Assembly (NCBI GenBank): GCA_964608095.1
Contig: CAZSMK010000040.1
Location: 1 to 37,113, forward strand
From: CAZSMK01 sp964608095
GTDB taxonomy: Bacteria > Sumerlaeota > Sumerlaeia > MWCT01 > JAGHBZ01
Direction of reading: 5' to 3'
Length of the DNA stretch: 37,113 nucleotides
The notes beneath the pieces were generated by a model, which was not told the DNA's origin, did no database searches, and saw nothing but the letters and a program-made list of their open reading frames with translations. Positions 1 to 7,352 of this stretch are shown piece by piece. Position 1 is the first letter of the stretch, and each line of letters opens with the position of its first letter. The translations under genes and the position numbers were made by a program.

Positions 1-356
1 ATCCTTTCTTCCCGTTTTTTCGGGATGTGGTTTGTAAAATTACCATAAGGATACGCTCTTTCTTTTTTTAACGCCATACACAACTTTCGACAATATCTCA
101 GAAAATTTCCTGAAATGCTTAATCCTCTGGCTCTATCTGATCTTTCACCGCAAAAGAACGACCTCATCTTAACGCGGAGAGCGCAAAGGGAGGTTAAGAA
201 CGCAGAGTTTTTTTAAATCTTTGCATCAGGTTCTTTCCGCGACCTCAGCGCGTGGTTATCTCTGCGAATTCAGGGTTGAGGTGCGTATAAAGAAGATTTC
301 TACTATATCCAGGGATTTTCGCTTATCTACAGGTATCTATTTTTATTCGATACGGA

Positions 357-410
357 GTAGGGTCGTTGGGACCCGGACGCCCACCGGCAGCGGTTCAAAA
401 CGAAATTCAT
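357..410 (+). repeat. Dispersed intergenic repeat, copy A
   Basis: About 54 bases beginning GTAGGG and containing CCCACCGGCAG and GGTTCAAAAC. The reverse complement of 20263-20316 aligns to it with only scattered substitutions and small gaps (roughly 80 percent by eye). The other copy has a clear CGTTCG/CGAACG hairpin, so this is probably a REP-like or small non-autonomous element. Confidence 0.6.
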
Positions 411-744
411 TTTAGGTAAAGAAATACGGTCACAGAGTGACCTCACTCCACACAGGAATGCATTTAGACTTACCTATTTAACACGGAAGAACATATGCCC
501 GCAATTGTAGAGTGCGCGTGAAATGCTTTCACGAACATTCCGGGATTGCGTTGTTTTTTAAGTGGTATCTTAAATACGGACGTAGATTCGCCTGTGGAGA
601 ATTGAAGACGCGCCGTGGCGGGCTTGCCTCGCCCAGGCGGGGCGCGGAACCCGCGTAACCCTTGGTTACGGCGTACCATTAACGTGATACGATCACTCCA
701 CACAGGTATGCCGATAGCCTTTCCGCTATAACCATAGTCCCAAT

Positions 745-780
745 CGTACTCGTACGCATAATCGCTATCGAAATCGTGTT
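745..780. repeat. Six-base periodic tract (CGTACT-like)
   Basis: Six consecutive degenerate hexamers: CGTACT, CGTACG, CATAAT, CGCTAT, CGAAAT, CGTGTT. Similar tracts occur at 887-922 and 1055-1072, and in the opposite orientation at 20585-20603. No coding signal overlaps it. Confidence 0.5.
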
Positions 781-886
781 TTTTTTAAGAATTTCGTTCG
801 CCCCGAATGAGTATTCTTTAGAGTGACTTCTATACTGTAGGATAAGCGTCCACGCTTGTCACTATACTCGCACGCCTGAGCGTGTG

Positions 887-922
887 CGTAATCGTACTCG
901 TCCGTATAGGCGTACTCGTATC
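887..922. repeat. Six-base periodic tract (CGTACT-like)
   Basis: Hexamers CGTAAT, CGTACT, CGTCCG, TATAGG, CGTACT, CGTATC in register. It is preceded at 841-860 by a short hairpin (GATAAGCGT paired with ACGCTTGTC). Confidence 0.5.
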
Positions 923-960
923 ATGTTCTTACTGAAACACGAAATCCCCTTTCGAGAAGG

Positions 961-1024
961 GAAGACCGCGTTAGCGAGGTCGAAGATCCGCCGTGGCGGA
1001 TCGTAGATCCCGCTTTAGCGGATC
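961..1024. repeat. Three tandem 21-22 base palindromic units
   Basis: Three adjacent units of 21, 21 and 22 bases, each starting GAAGA or GTAGA and each folding on itself. The middle unit has a perfect 8-bp stem (GATCCGCC/GGCGGATC, 985-1002). The outer units have imperfect stems (964-981 and 1006-1024). The loops differ while the stems co-vary, which suggests that the hairpin structure matters more than the sequence. Confidence 0.65.
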
Positions 1025-1322
1025 AATTAATAGCCGTTGAGAAAGTATAAAAAAAGCGATAGCGATAGCGCGCACGCTCAGGCGGACAAAGTGATAACGA
1101 TACCCCTTCCAATCGCCGTGGCAAGTAATATGATCCCACCCGCGCTCAGCCTGGAGGGCTGACAGACCTTCGCCGCGTTAAGATCAGTTTACGACTTCGA
1201 TCCCGAGCCTAATAGGGAGGCACGAGCGGGGGTGTCCTCATCGGATTACGCGAAATCAGGGGTCCGCAATCGTCGAACCGCCAGGAAATCTCAGGACAAG
1301 CAAGGGATGTTAAAGAGGTGGT

Positions 1323-1385
1323 GTCGTTGCAGTCCTTGTAGTCGCTGCGGTCCTTGCAGTCCTTGCAGTCCTTGCAGTCGTTGAT
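1323..1385. repeat. Nine-base tandem repeat array (GTCCTTGCA)7
   Basis: Seven consecutive nine-base units: GTCGTTGCA, GTCCTTGTA, GTCGCTGCG, three exact GTCCTTGCA, then GTCGTTGAT. A shorter array of the same unit lies at 7133-7168. There are no spacers, so it is not a CRISPR array. Confidence 0.85.
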
Positions 1386-1605
1386 GCCGCATAGGTCCCA
1401 TGGTAAATATAGTAATAATTAAGGAGTTGGGACGGTTTTTGGGCGCGAGGTCAAGATTCGCACCAAATCAGAAGGTCCTGTAGTTATACAATTGTACAAT
1501 TGAGAACCTGTATGTCTACGAGTCGCGACAGTTCCGGCACGTTCTTTATTATATGTCATTTCTGCTTGAGTCGGTCGTGCGAATTCATTACGCTCGTGTG
1601 GTGTT

Positions 1606-2427
1606 ATGGAAGACAACGACATACAACCGATTTTTCTGAATCCGGAGGAGCTGGATTTATCGGTAGTGATGATTAATTACCGGATGCGGCGCCATTTATC
1701 TATGTCGTTGCCTTCGATATTCGAAAAAAACTTCGAGACTCGCTTCGAGGTAATCCTTGTAAACAAACCGTCGAGCGATGGCACGGAGGAGTTGATTGCA
1801 CAACAATTCCCTCAGGTCAAACTTATTTCACACGACCGGTTCGGCATAGCGGAGATGCGAAATGTCGGTATACGGCAGAGCGGGGGACGATACGTGATGA
1901 TGCTCGATGCCGACACCGTCGTGCTTGATGATGCCTTTGACGCGATAGTAGATTTTCTTGAGGAGCATTCGGACGTGGGTGGCGCGGGTGCGAAGACTCT
2001 TCGTCCCGATGGTTCCCTCGAGTACAACGCCAAACGGTTCTATACCTTGATGACGATTCTGATGCGTCGCACACCGCTTGGTTCCCTTTTTCCCCATAAC
2101 CGGTGGGATAGGGAACATCTGATGCTCGACAAAGATCATGATAGCGCCTTTGAGTGCGATTGGGTAGCGGGTGCATGCTATCTGATGCGTCGCAAGGCAA
2201 TCGAACAGGTAGGGCTTTTTGATCAGAGTTTTTATTTCGGCTTTGAGGATGTAGACTGGTGTTTTCGAGCGAAAAAGTCAGGCTGGAAGATTATGTATAT
2301 TCCTCACCCATCGCTTGTTCATCATGTGCAGCGTTCCAGCGCGGGAACGCTCAACCGTATGGCATTCGAACATCTCAAGAGCGGACTCAGGTTTTATTGG
2401 AAACACCATTGGAAGAAGGGGTCTTGA
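1606..2427 (+). CDS. Family 2 glycosyltransferase (rhamnosyltransferase-like)
   Basis: A 273-residue cytoplasmic GT-A fold glycosyltransferase that would transfer a nucleotide-activated sugar to a cell-surface polysaccharide. Visible features are the N-terminal strand LSVVMINYR (about residues 18-26), the SSDGT turn (56-60), a MLDADT metal-binding DxD-type motif (about 99-104), and a C-terminal FGFEDVDWCFRAKKSG block typical of WbbL/rhamnosyltransferase-like members, which holds the likely catalytic acid. No transmembrane segment is seen. The start at 1606 lacks a good ribosome binding site, but the sequence from about residue 18 on is certainly coding. It stands alone, facing copB tail to tail, so the acceptor and sugar cannot be inferred. 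Confidence 0.9.
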   Translation: MEDNDIQPIFLNPEELDLSVVMINYRMRRHLSMSLPSIFEKNFETRFEVILVNKPSSDGTEELIAQQFPQVKLISHDRFGIAEMRNVGIRQSGGRYVMMLDADTVVLDDAFDAIVDFLEEHSDVGGAGAKTLRPDGSLEYNAKRFYTLMTILMRRTPLGSLFPHNRWDREHLMLDKDHDSAFECDWVAGACYLMRRKAIEQVGLFDQSFYFGFEDVDWCFRAKKSGWKIMYIPHPSLVHHVQRSSAGTLNRMAFEHLKSGLRFYWKHHWKKGS

Positions 2428-2489
2428 CGTGGTATGATGGCTCGTTGATGCTGCAAGATGCCTGCGCGGTCCACTCATAAATCACTTTT

Positions 2490-4508
2490 TTAATCCTCAC
2501 CGTGTTTATAGGAAACCAGTTTTGCATTAATGGCGACAATAACCGTGCTCAAGGACATCACGAGAGCGCCGACCGCGGGAGCGAGCACAATTCCGTAGTT
2601 GTAAAGGACGCCCGCTGCCAGCGGTATGGCGAAGACGTTATAGCCGGTAGCCCATGCGAGGTTCTGTATCATCTTGCGTCGCGTGATTTGCGAAAGAGCG
2701 ATTGCATCGACCACGTCGCCGGGATTATTCTCGACAAGGACAATATCGGCGGTCTCGACGGCAACGTCGGTACCTGCGCCGATAGCGATACCGACATCGG
2801 CCTGTGCAAGAGCCGGGGCGTCGTTCACGCCGTCTCCAACCATTGCCACCCTCTTGCCCTGCGTTTGTACCTCTTTGATTTTTTCAGATTTTTTATCGGG
2901 CAGGACTTCGGCGAAGTAGGTGTCGATATCGAGTTCGGATGCGACGTGTTTTGCCGTTTCCTCGTTGTCGCCCGTAATCATGGCGATTTCGAGTCCCATC
3001 TTTTTTAGGCGCTTAATTGCATTTTTGGATTCGGGGCGAATAATATCTGCAAGGGCGATGATTCCTTGAACCTTGCTGTTGGCGACCACGAACACGACGG
3101 TCTTTCCTTCCGCGGCTAATTCCTTGCTCTTGCTTTCAGCATCGGATTCGGAAGCAGAGGATTCCTCCAGGATGTCTTTGTCGCCGATATAGATGATATC
3201 GCCGGCGAGTTTTCCCCGCGCGCCTTTTCCCGGAATCGCCTTGAAGTCTTCGGCTTCGCGTATCTTGACACCTTTTTCTTCTGCCTTCCTGACAATACCT
3301 TTTGCAATACTGTGTTCGGAATGAGTCTCGACGGAGGCGGCGTGTGATAGCAAGGTATCTTCGTCCCAATCCCCGAGACTGACGATGTCTGAGACGCCGA
3401 ATTCGCCTTTGGTAAGCGTCCCGGTTTTATCAAACACGATCATATCGAGATTATGTGCGCCCTCGAAGGGAGTTCTGTTTCGTATGAGGATACCTTCTTT
3501 AGCGGTCAACCCCGTAATGACGGAGATTACAAGAGGTATAGCAAGACCGAGGGCGTGCGGGCACGTGATGACCATAACGGTGACCATCCGTTCAAGCGCG
3601 AATACGAATTCTTTGCCGCCGAGAAGCCAGGCAAGAAGAGTTAGAATTCCTGCAGAGAGAGCGATGAAAGTGAGCCACATAGCCGCCTTATCAGCAAAGT
3701 CCTGTGTTCTGGATTTGCTTGCACCTGCTTTTTTGACCAGCTCGACCACCTGGTTAAGGTAAGAATCTTTCCCGCTTTTTTCGACCTTGACCGTAAGAGA
3801 ACCGTTACCATTAACCGCACCGCCGATTACGTTATCGTCCTTTCTCTTGGTGACAGGTTTGGACTCGCCCGTGATCATGGATTCGTCGACTTCGGATTCG
3901 CCGTCAATGATAACACCGTCGACGGGAATTTTTTCGCCGGGTTTGACGAGCACACGAACACCCGGTTCGATTTCGCTGACGTCTACATCCTTGACGGAAC
4001 CGTCCTCGTTGACAAGATGCGCCTCGGAGGGCATGACCTTTGCGAGTTCTTCAAGAGCGCGTGAAGCGCCCATAACGGAACGCATCTCGATCCAATGGCC
4101 AAGAAGCATGACATCGATCAAGGTCACCAGTTCCCAGAAAAACACCTTTCCTCGAAGTCCAAACACAACCAATCCGCTATAGACGTATGCAACCGTAATA
4201 GCGAGCGCAATGAGCGTCATCATGCCGGGTTGTTTCTTCTTGAGTTCATTGAAGAACCCTTTGAGAAACGGCAATCCGCCGTAGATATATATAAAGGAAG
4301 AGAGGGCAAAGAGCAGGTAGGGTTTGCCTGTGAAGTCGATGGTATAGCCGAGGAACTCTTGAATGAGGGGAGAGAGAACGAGGACCGGAATAGATACAAT
4401 TAAGGAGACGAAGAATCTTTTTTTAAAATCGTGGAGCATATGTTGATGATGAGAGGAATGAGATTCAGAAGCGGCATGGTGCGTGTGAGTATGCTCATGT
4501 TTTTTCAT
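2490..4508 (-). CDS. copB: Copper-transporting P1B-type ATPase, CopB type
   Basis: A 672-residue inner-membrane heavy-metal pump that would export copper using ATP. The N-terminus is His-rich (ten His in the first 23 residues) with no CxxC metal-binding domain. Motifs in order: TGES (213-216, actuator), CPH in the transport helix (316-318), DKTGT (360-364, phosphorylated Asp360), and GDGVNDAP (558-565). CPH instead of CPC is the mark of the P1B-3/CopB group. The nucleotide-domain His motif reads SEHS rather than the usual SEHP, a mild variant. It lies 41 bases downstream of the PfpI-like gene on the same strand, so the two are probably co-transcribed. Substrate (Cu+ or Cu2+) cannot be settled from sequence. 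Confidence 0.94.
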   Translation of the reverse strand: MKKHEHTHTHHAASESHSSHHQHMLHDFKKRFFVSLIVSIPVLVLSPLIQEFLGYTIDFTGKPYLLFALSSFIYIYGGLPFLKGFFNELKKKQPGMMTLIALAITVAYVYSGLVVFGLRGKVFFWELVTLIDVMLLGHWIEMRSVMGASRALEELAKVMPSEAHLVNEDGSVKDVDVSEIEPGVRVLVKPGEKIPVDGVIIDGESEVDESMITGESKPVTKRKDDNVIGGAVNGNGSLTVKVEKSGKDSYLNQVVELVKKAGASKSRTQDFADKAAMWLTFIALSAGILTLLAWLLGGKEFVFALERMVTVMVITCPHALGLAIPLVISVITGLTAKEGILIRNRTPFEGAHNLDMIVFDKTGTLTKGEFGVSDIVSLGDWDEDTLLSHAASVETHSEHSIAKGIVRKAEEKGVKIREAEDFKAIPGKGARGKLAGDIIYIGDKDILEESSASESDAESKSKELAAEGKTVVFVVANSKVQGIIALADIIRPESKNAIKRLKKMGLEIAMITGDNEETAKHVASELDIDTYFAEVLPDKKSEKIKEVQTQGKRVAMVGDGVNDAPALAQADVGIAIGAGTDVAVETADIVLVENNPGDVVDAIALSQITRRKMIQNLAWATGYNVFAIPLAAGVLYNYGIVLAPAVGALVMSLSTVIVAINAKLVSYKHGED

Positions 4509-4549
4509 AAGGAATCCTATCTCCAGGGATAGAGTGTCTCTCGGGTTTG

Positions 4550-5059
4550 TCAGGATAGCTTTTTAAGGGATTCTTCAATGAACGCGGGTAAATCGCCGGG
4601 ATGTCGACTCGACACAAGATTATCGTCGACAACGACTTCCTGGTCGACATATTCCGCACCTGCGTTTTTGATATCCTGTACGATAGATTTCCAACCGGTG
4701 ACTTTACGTCCTTTCAGAACCTGAGCCGTAATCAAGAGCTGGGGAGCATGGCAAATGGCAAAAACGGGTTTAGCCGAGTCCATGAATTTTTTTGTGAATT
4801 GAACCGCATTCTCATCGGTTCTGAGATGATCAGGAGAATATCCACCCGGGATAAGGAGGGCATCGAACTCGTCAACAGAGACGTCTTTAACGGCTCGGTC
4901 GATTTTGACCGGCGTTCCTTCTTTTTTTCCTTTTATCTCCGCTCCTGCTTGCAGCCCTATATGAACCAGGTCGTGCCCGGCGTCTTTAAAGGCTTGTGCC
5001 GGTTGAGTGTATTCGGAATCTTCAAACATGTTATCAATAAGTACTGCAATCCGTGCCAT
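4550..5059 (-). CDS. DJ-1/PfpI family protein (protease/deglycase-like)
   Basis: A 169-residue cytoplasmic protein of the PfpI/YhbO branch, whose members are described as stress proteases or glyoxal-adduct deglycases. The catalytic set is intact: Glu13 (MFEDSE), Cys103 in the nucleophile elbow AICHAPQLL, and His104 beside it. Length matches the family. An excellent AAGGAGGAAT site stands 7 bases before the ATG, so the start is firm. It is upstream of copB with a 41-base gap, suggesting a joint metal and carbonyl/oxidative stress response. Protease versus deglycase activity is not decidable here. Confidence 0.93.
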   Translation of the reverse strand: MARIAVLIDNMFEDSEYTQPAQAFKDAGHDLVHIGLQAGAEIKGKKEGTPVKIDRAVKDVSVDEFDALLIPGGYSPDHLRTDENAVQFTKKFMDSAKPVFAICHAPQLLITAQVLKGRKVTGWKSIVQDIKNAGAEYVDQEVVVDDNLVSSRHPGDLPAFIEESLKKLS

Positions 5060-5179
5060 AGATATTCCTCCTTCGGATTTTTGATTGTTTTAGTATTATT
5101 CAATAATTATGGAAAGAAGGCAATGATCTCAAACCACTATTTTCTGTCCTTTTTCCACCGGGGTGAGTTGAACACATTC

Positions 5180-5226
5180 GAAAAAAAGAACCGGCGGTTC
5201 AAGGCTTTAGAGACTCGAACCACCGG
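5180..5226 (-). terminator. Rho-independent terminator of the pilin-like gene
   Basis: On the minus strand a 10-bp stem (CCGGTGGTTC with GAACCGCCGG, one G-U pair, 5226-5191) is followed directly by TTCTTTTTTT (5190-5181). It sits about 40 bases past the stop of the pilin-like gene. Confidence 0.85.
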
Positions 5227-5265
5227 ATAAGTTGATGGGTTCTAAAAAAACAAAGCTCGTCACGC

Positions 5266-5481
5266 TTAATCGACATTGACGTTGTACTTGTTCTGGATTC
5301 TATCGATTTGAGGGAGTGCGCCGAAATTAGCCGGACCTCCGCCGATGCGGACAATGTCGCCGTAGCTGACGGTGCCGTTGGTTGGGTCATAATCAAGTCC
5401 TTTTCGAGCCCATTCGATATTCTGAGTCACGGCACCGCCGCCGAACGCCATGATGCCGTCGGGACCTGCGGAGACAGCCAT
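5266..5481 (-). CDS. Pilin-like protein, C-terminal part (after frameshift)
   Basis: This frame continues the pilin-like protein that starts at 5939. It reads YNIRRNMAVSAGPDGIMAFG and then a conserved-looking tail with DPTNGTVSYGDIVR, which in prepilin-like proteins of several environmental phyla is the usual C-terminal block. It has no ribosome binding site of its own; the Met at 5481 is internal. The two frames join cleanly if one base is added or removed in the run of five C (plus strand) at 5500-5504. The intact product would be about 220 residues. Confidence 0.6.
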   Translation of the reverse strand: MAVSAGPDGIMAFGGGAVTQNIEWARKGLDYDPTNGTVSYGDIVRIGGGPANFGALPQIDRIQNKYNVNVD

Positions 5482-5939
5482 ATTGCGCCGGATGTTATAC
5501 CCCCGCCACGAACGTCTGGCGGTTCGAAATCAAGCGCACAGACGTAGTCATAGGTATCGTATCCTCGTGCGATATTCCCATCGACGGTAACGATGCGTCC
5601 GATATTAACGAAAGGATCGCGCAGAACAGAAGTCATATAGGAGATAGGGGTAGTTAACCAGATAAAGCGTGGACTGACCGCAAGACTTGTAACCTCGGGA
5701 TAGAGCACGCTTTGCCCGGAGAAACCGCCGCCTGGAATCATGGTTGTCGGGGGTTTGTTGTTATCCGTCGCATAGGACTCGATACCGGTTGCAAGGGTGC
5801 GCATATCCGCTTTGACACGGCTGACCTTGGAACGTATTTGTGCCTCGAGAAAATTGGGGACCGCTATAGCAGCGAGGATGGCGATGATGGCGACAACAAT
5901 TAAAAGTTCGATTAAGGTAAATCCTTTTCTAACTCGCAT
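5427..5939 (-). CDS. Type IV pilin-like / T2SS pseudopilin-like protein, N-terminal part, frameshifted
   Basis: A class III signal peptide is obvious: short basic leader MRVRKG, then FTLIELLIVVAIIAILAAIA, with cleavage by the prepilin peptidase expected after Gly6 and Glu at mature position 5. The hydrophobic helix anchors the protein in the inner membrane and packs the fibre core. The body (residues about 30-145) resembles long prepilin-like proteins in candidate phyla. The ribosome binding site GGAGGTGATC (5951-5942) is a perfect match to the 16S anti-Shine-Dalgarno sequence, implying high expression. The frame leaves the family alignment after DVRGGG (about 5500) and ends early; the proper C-terminus lies in the next frame at 5266-5481. 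No other pilus gene is nearby. Confidence 0.85.
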   Translation of the reverse strand: MRVRKGFTLIELLIVVAIIAILAAIAVPNFLEAQIRSKVSRVKADMRTLATGIESYATDNNKPPTTMIPGGGFSGQSVLYPEVTSLAVSPRFIWLTTPISYMTSVLRDPFVNIGRIVTVDGNIARGYDTYDYVCALDFEPPDVRGGGITSGAIWLSPQVPTASWRSAAVP

Positions 5940-6292
5940 AAGATCACCTCCAGACTTACAATATGATTTTCATTTTTACTGAAGGTATCATTTTTTTCAA
6001 GCTTTTTGTGGGGTATAGAGGTACACGAGGCTATCCGACACTTCGAGAAAAAACAAAAATAAATTATGGAGTTCGGCGGATTATGGCTGCGACGCGGCGG
6101 AGCCCATCGTCTTGTAACGATGTGAAAAATCACGCTCCGCCATTGTCTATCGCCATTCTAAAGCACAGAGAGTCTGCGCATTCTACATTGGATTATCTTA
6201 TAGCCCCGCAGAGACCACAGGTTTGCTGCGGCACGAAAAAGATAAAACGCAATATAAAGAAAAGAGCGGGTGTAACGCCCGCCCTTAAACTC
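5940..6292. other. Intergenic region upstream of the pilin-like gene
   Basis: About 350 bases between the pilin-like gene and the RRM gene, both leftward. It contains the RRM terminator and a perfect 6-bp hairpin CATCGT/ACGATG (6106-6123). A weak TTGAAA-like box lies on the minus strand near 6000, too poor to call a promoter. No coding frame is convincing. Confidence 0.5.
6255..6282 (-). terminator. Rho-independent terminator of the RRM gene
   Basis: On the minus strand the hairpin GCGGGCGTTACACCCGC (6282-6266) is followed by TCTTTTCTTT. It begins 10 bases after the stop codon of the RRM protein. Confidence 0.8.
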
Positions 6293-6646
6293 TTACCCCC
6301 AGTTACGTCCGCCACCGGGACGTCCGCCACCGGGTCGTCCACCACCGGGGTGCCCTCTTCTGGGTTTGCCTCGTCCGGAACCGCCTCTTCCACGACGGTC
6401 ATCAGAGCGTGGGCGTGCCTCATTGACTTTGAGCGTGCCGCCTTTCAGGTCCTTGCCATTTAAACCTTCAATAGCGCTTTGTGCTTCAGAGTCGTCAGGC
6501 ATTTCCACAAAACCGAAGCCTCGAGATTCGCCGCTGAACTTGTCCTTGATAATCGCGGCGGAAGCGACTTGCCCGAATGCACTGAATGCCTCGCGCAAAT
6601 CGTCTTCGGTTACGTTGTGAGCCAGGTTGCCCACGTAAATGTTCAT
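6293..6646 (-). CDS. RRM-domain RNA-binding protein with Gly-rich tail
   Basis: A 117-residue protein of the bacterial/cyanobacterial single-RRM type, expected to bind single-stranded RNA in the cytoplasm, often under cold or stress. RNP-2 is IYVGNL (residues 3-8) and RNP-1 is RGFGFVEM (about 42-49), so both aromatic contact sites are present. After about residue 80 the tail becomes Arg/Gly-rich and ends with a repeated PGGGR unit. A clear AAGGAGG site lies 10 bases before the ATG, and a terminator follows the stop, so it is a single-gene unit. Specific RNA targets cannot be inferred. Confidence 0.94.
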   Translation of the reverse strand: MNIYVGNLAHNVTEDDLREAFSAFGQVASAAIIKDKFSGESRGFGFVEMPDDSEAQSAIEGLNGKDLKGGTLKVNEARPRSDDRRGRGGSGRGKPRRGHPGGGRPGGGRPGGGRNWG

Positions 6647-7352
6647 AATTGAAAGCCTCCTTCTTGTATGTTGGAATTTTTTAGTCTTTTTGTCCTAATT
6701 CACGTACTTCCTATCAGATCTGAGAAAAAAAGACAGGTCTGACACTGCTGGCTGGATCACGAGATTGCGAGTTCGTGTTGTCTCCTATAGTATGAAGAGT
6801 GTAAAATCGTATGTTCTCTTAACGAAGGAGAATCGGGGGGCTCAGTATTTTTTAATATTCTCCACTCGATCAGGAGTCTCTTCTTCGCGTTATCCAATCA
6901 TCTTATGTTTTAACAACATAGATATTCTTATTATGCATACGTCCTATACATATAGCAACCAGAAAGTTATACTTGTGCAATAAAAGTTTTTCAGCCTGCG
7001 GAAACTATAATGAAGAGAAACACACACAGTAGCGTGGAAAGATGTTTGGTAACATCAGGAATGATTGTACCGAAAGAACAGGATGGACTAATATTGTCGG
7101 ACGTCCCACTGATCCCGCAGGGGTGCCCGCACGTCGCTGCAGTCGTTGCAGTCATTGCAGTCGTTTGTGTCCCTTATCTCCTTAATCTGTCATTCCCCCG
7201 CTGGCAGGAGGTCAGTCCTTCATATATCGTACTCGCTCTTTAGATTATTTCAGGCAGACTAAAAAATTGGTTTTTTTCATGATATTTATTCTTTATCATT
7301 GAACATAGAATCTATGGAGGGATAAGCATCAATCGATAAGGCTCGAAAGATA
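6647..7352. other. Intergenic region with short repeats before mnmA
   Basis: About 700 bases without a credible gene. It holds an imperfect inverted repeat CAGATCTG/CAGGTCTG near 6716-6742, and the nine-base tandem repeat at 7133-7168. Just before mnmA is a strong GGAGGG (7317-7322) that must serve that gene. Confidence 0.6.
7133..7168. repeat. Nine-base tandem repeat, second locus
   Basis: Four units: GTCGCTGCA, GTCGTTGCA, GTCATTGCA, GTCGTTTGT. The same nine-base unit forms a seven-copy array at 1323-1385, so this is a family of intergenic short tandem repeats. Confidence 0.7.

Larger units (their letters stand above)
1..1605. other. Repeat-rich intergenic region, no supported gene
   Basis: No reading frame here has the composition or motifs of a real protein; the short open frames have no ribosome binding site and read as low-complexity peptides. 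The stretch is made of hairpins and short periodic repeats, listed separately: a dispersed element at 357-410, six-base periodic tracts at 745-780, 887-922 and 1055-1072, palindromic units at 961-1024, and a nine-base tandem array at 1323-1385. A GC-rich hairpin lies at about 611-642 and another at 841-860. The part at 1140-1310 is GC-balanced and non-repetitive but matches no RNA family I recognise. Confidence 0.75.

Noticed and set aside
357..410. tRNA-like T-arm (GGTTCAAAAC)
   Set aside because: No matching acceptor, D or anticodon arms can be drawn around it; it belongs to a dispersed repeat.
1140..1310. SRP RNA, tmRNA or RNase P RNA
   Set aside because: None of the conserved core sequences of these RNAs is present; kept only as a low-interest unexplained stretch.
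1323..1385. CRISPR array
   Set aside because: Units are only nine bases, directly adjacent, without spacers; no cas gene is nearby.
1823..2200. Several open frames opposite the family 2 glycosyltransferase
   Set aside because: They have no ribosome binding sites, unlikely amino-acid composition and lie fully inside a well-supported gene on the other strand.
5963..6463. 166-codon plus-strand frame over the RRM gene and its terminator
   Set aside because: It runs through a terminator hairpin and the antisense of the RRM domain, with repetitive Thr/Ser peptide as expected for an antisense Gly-rich tail.
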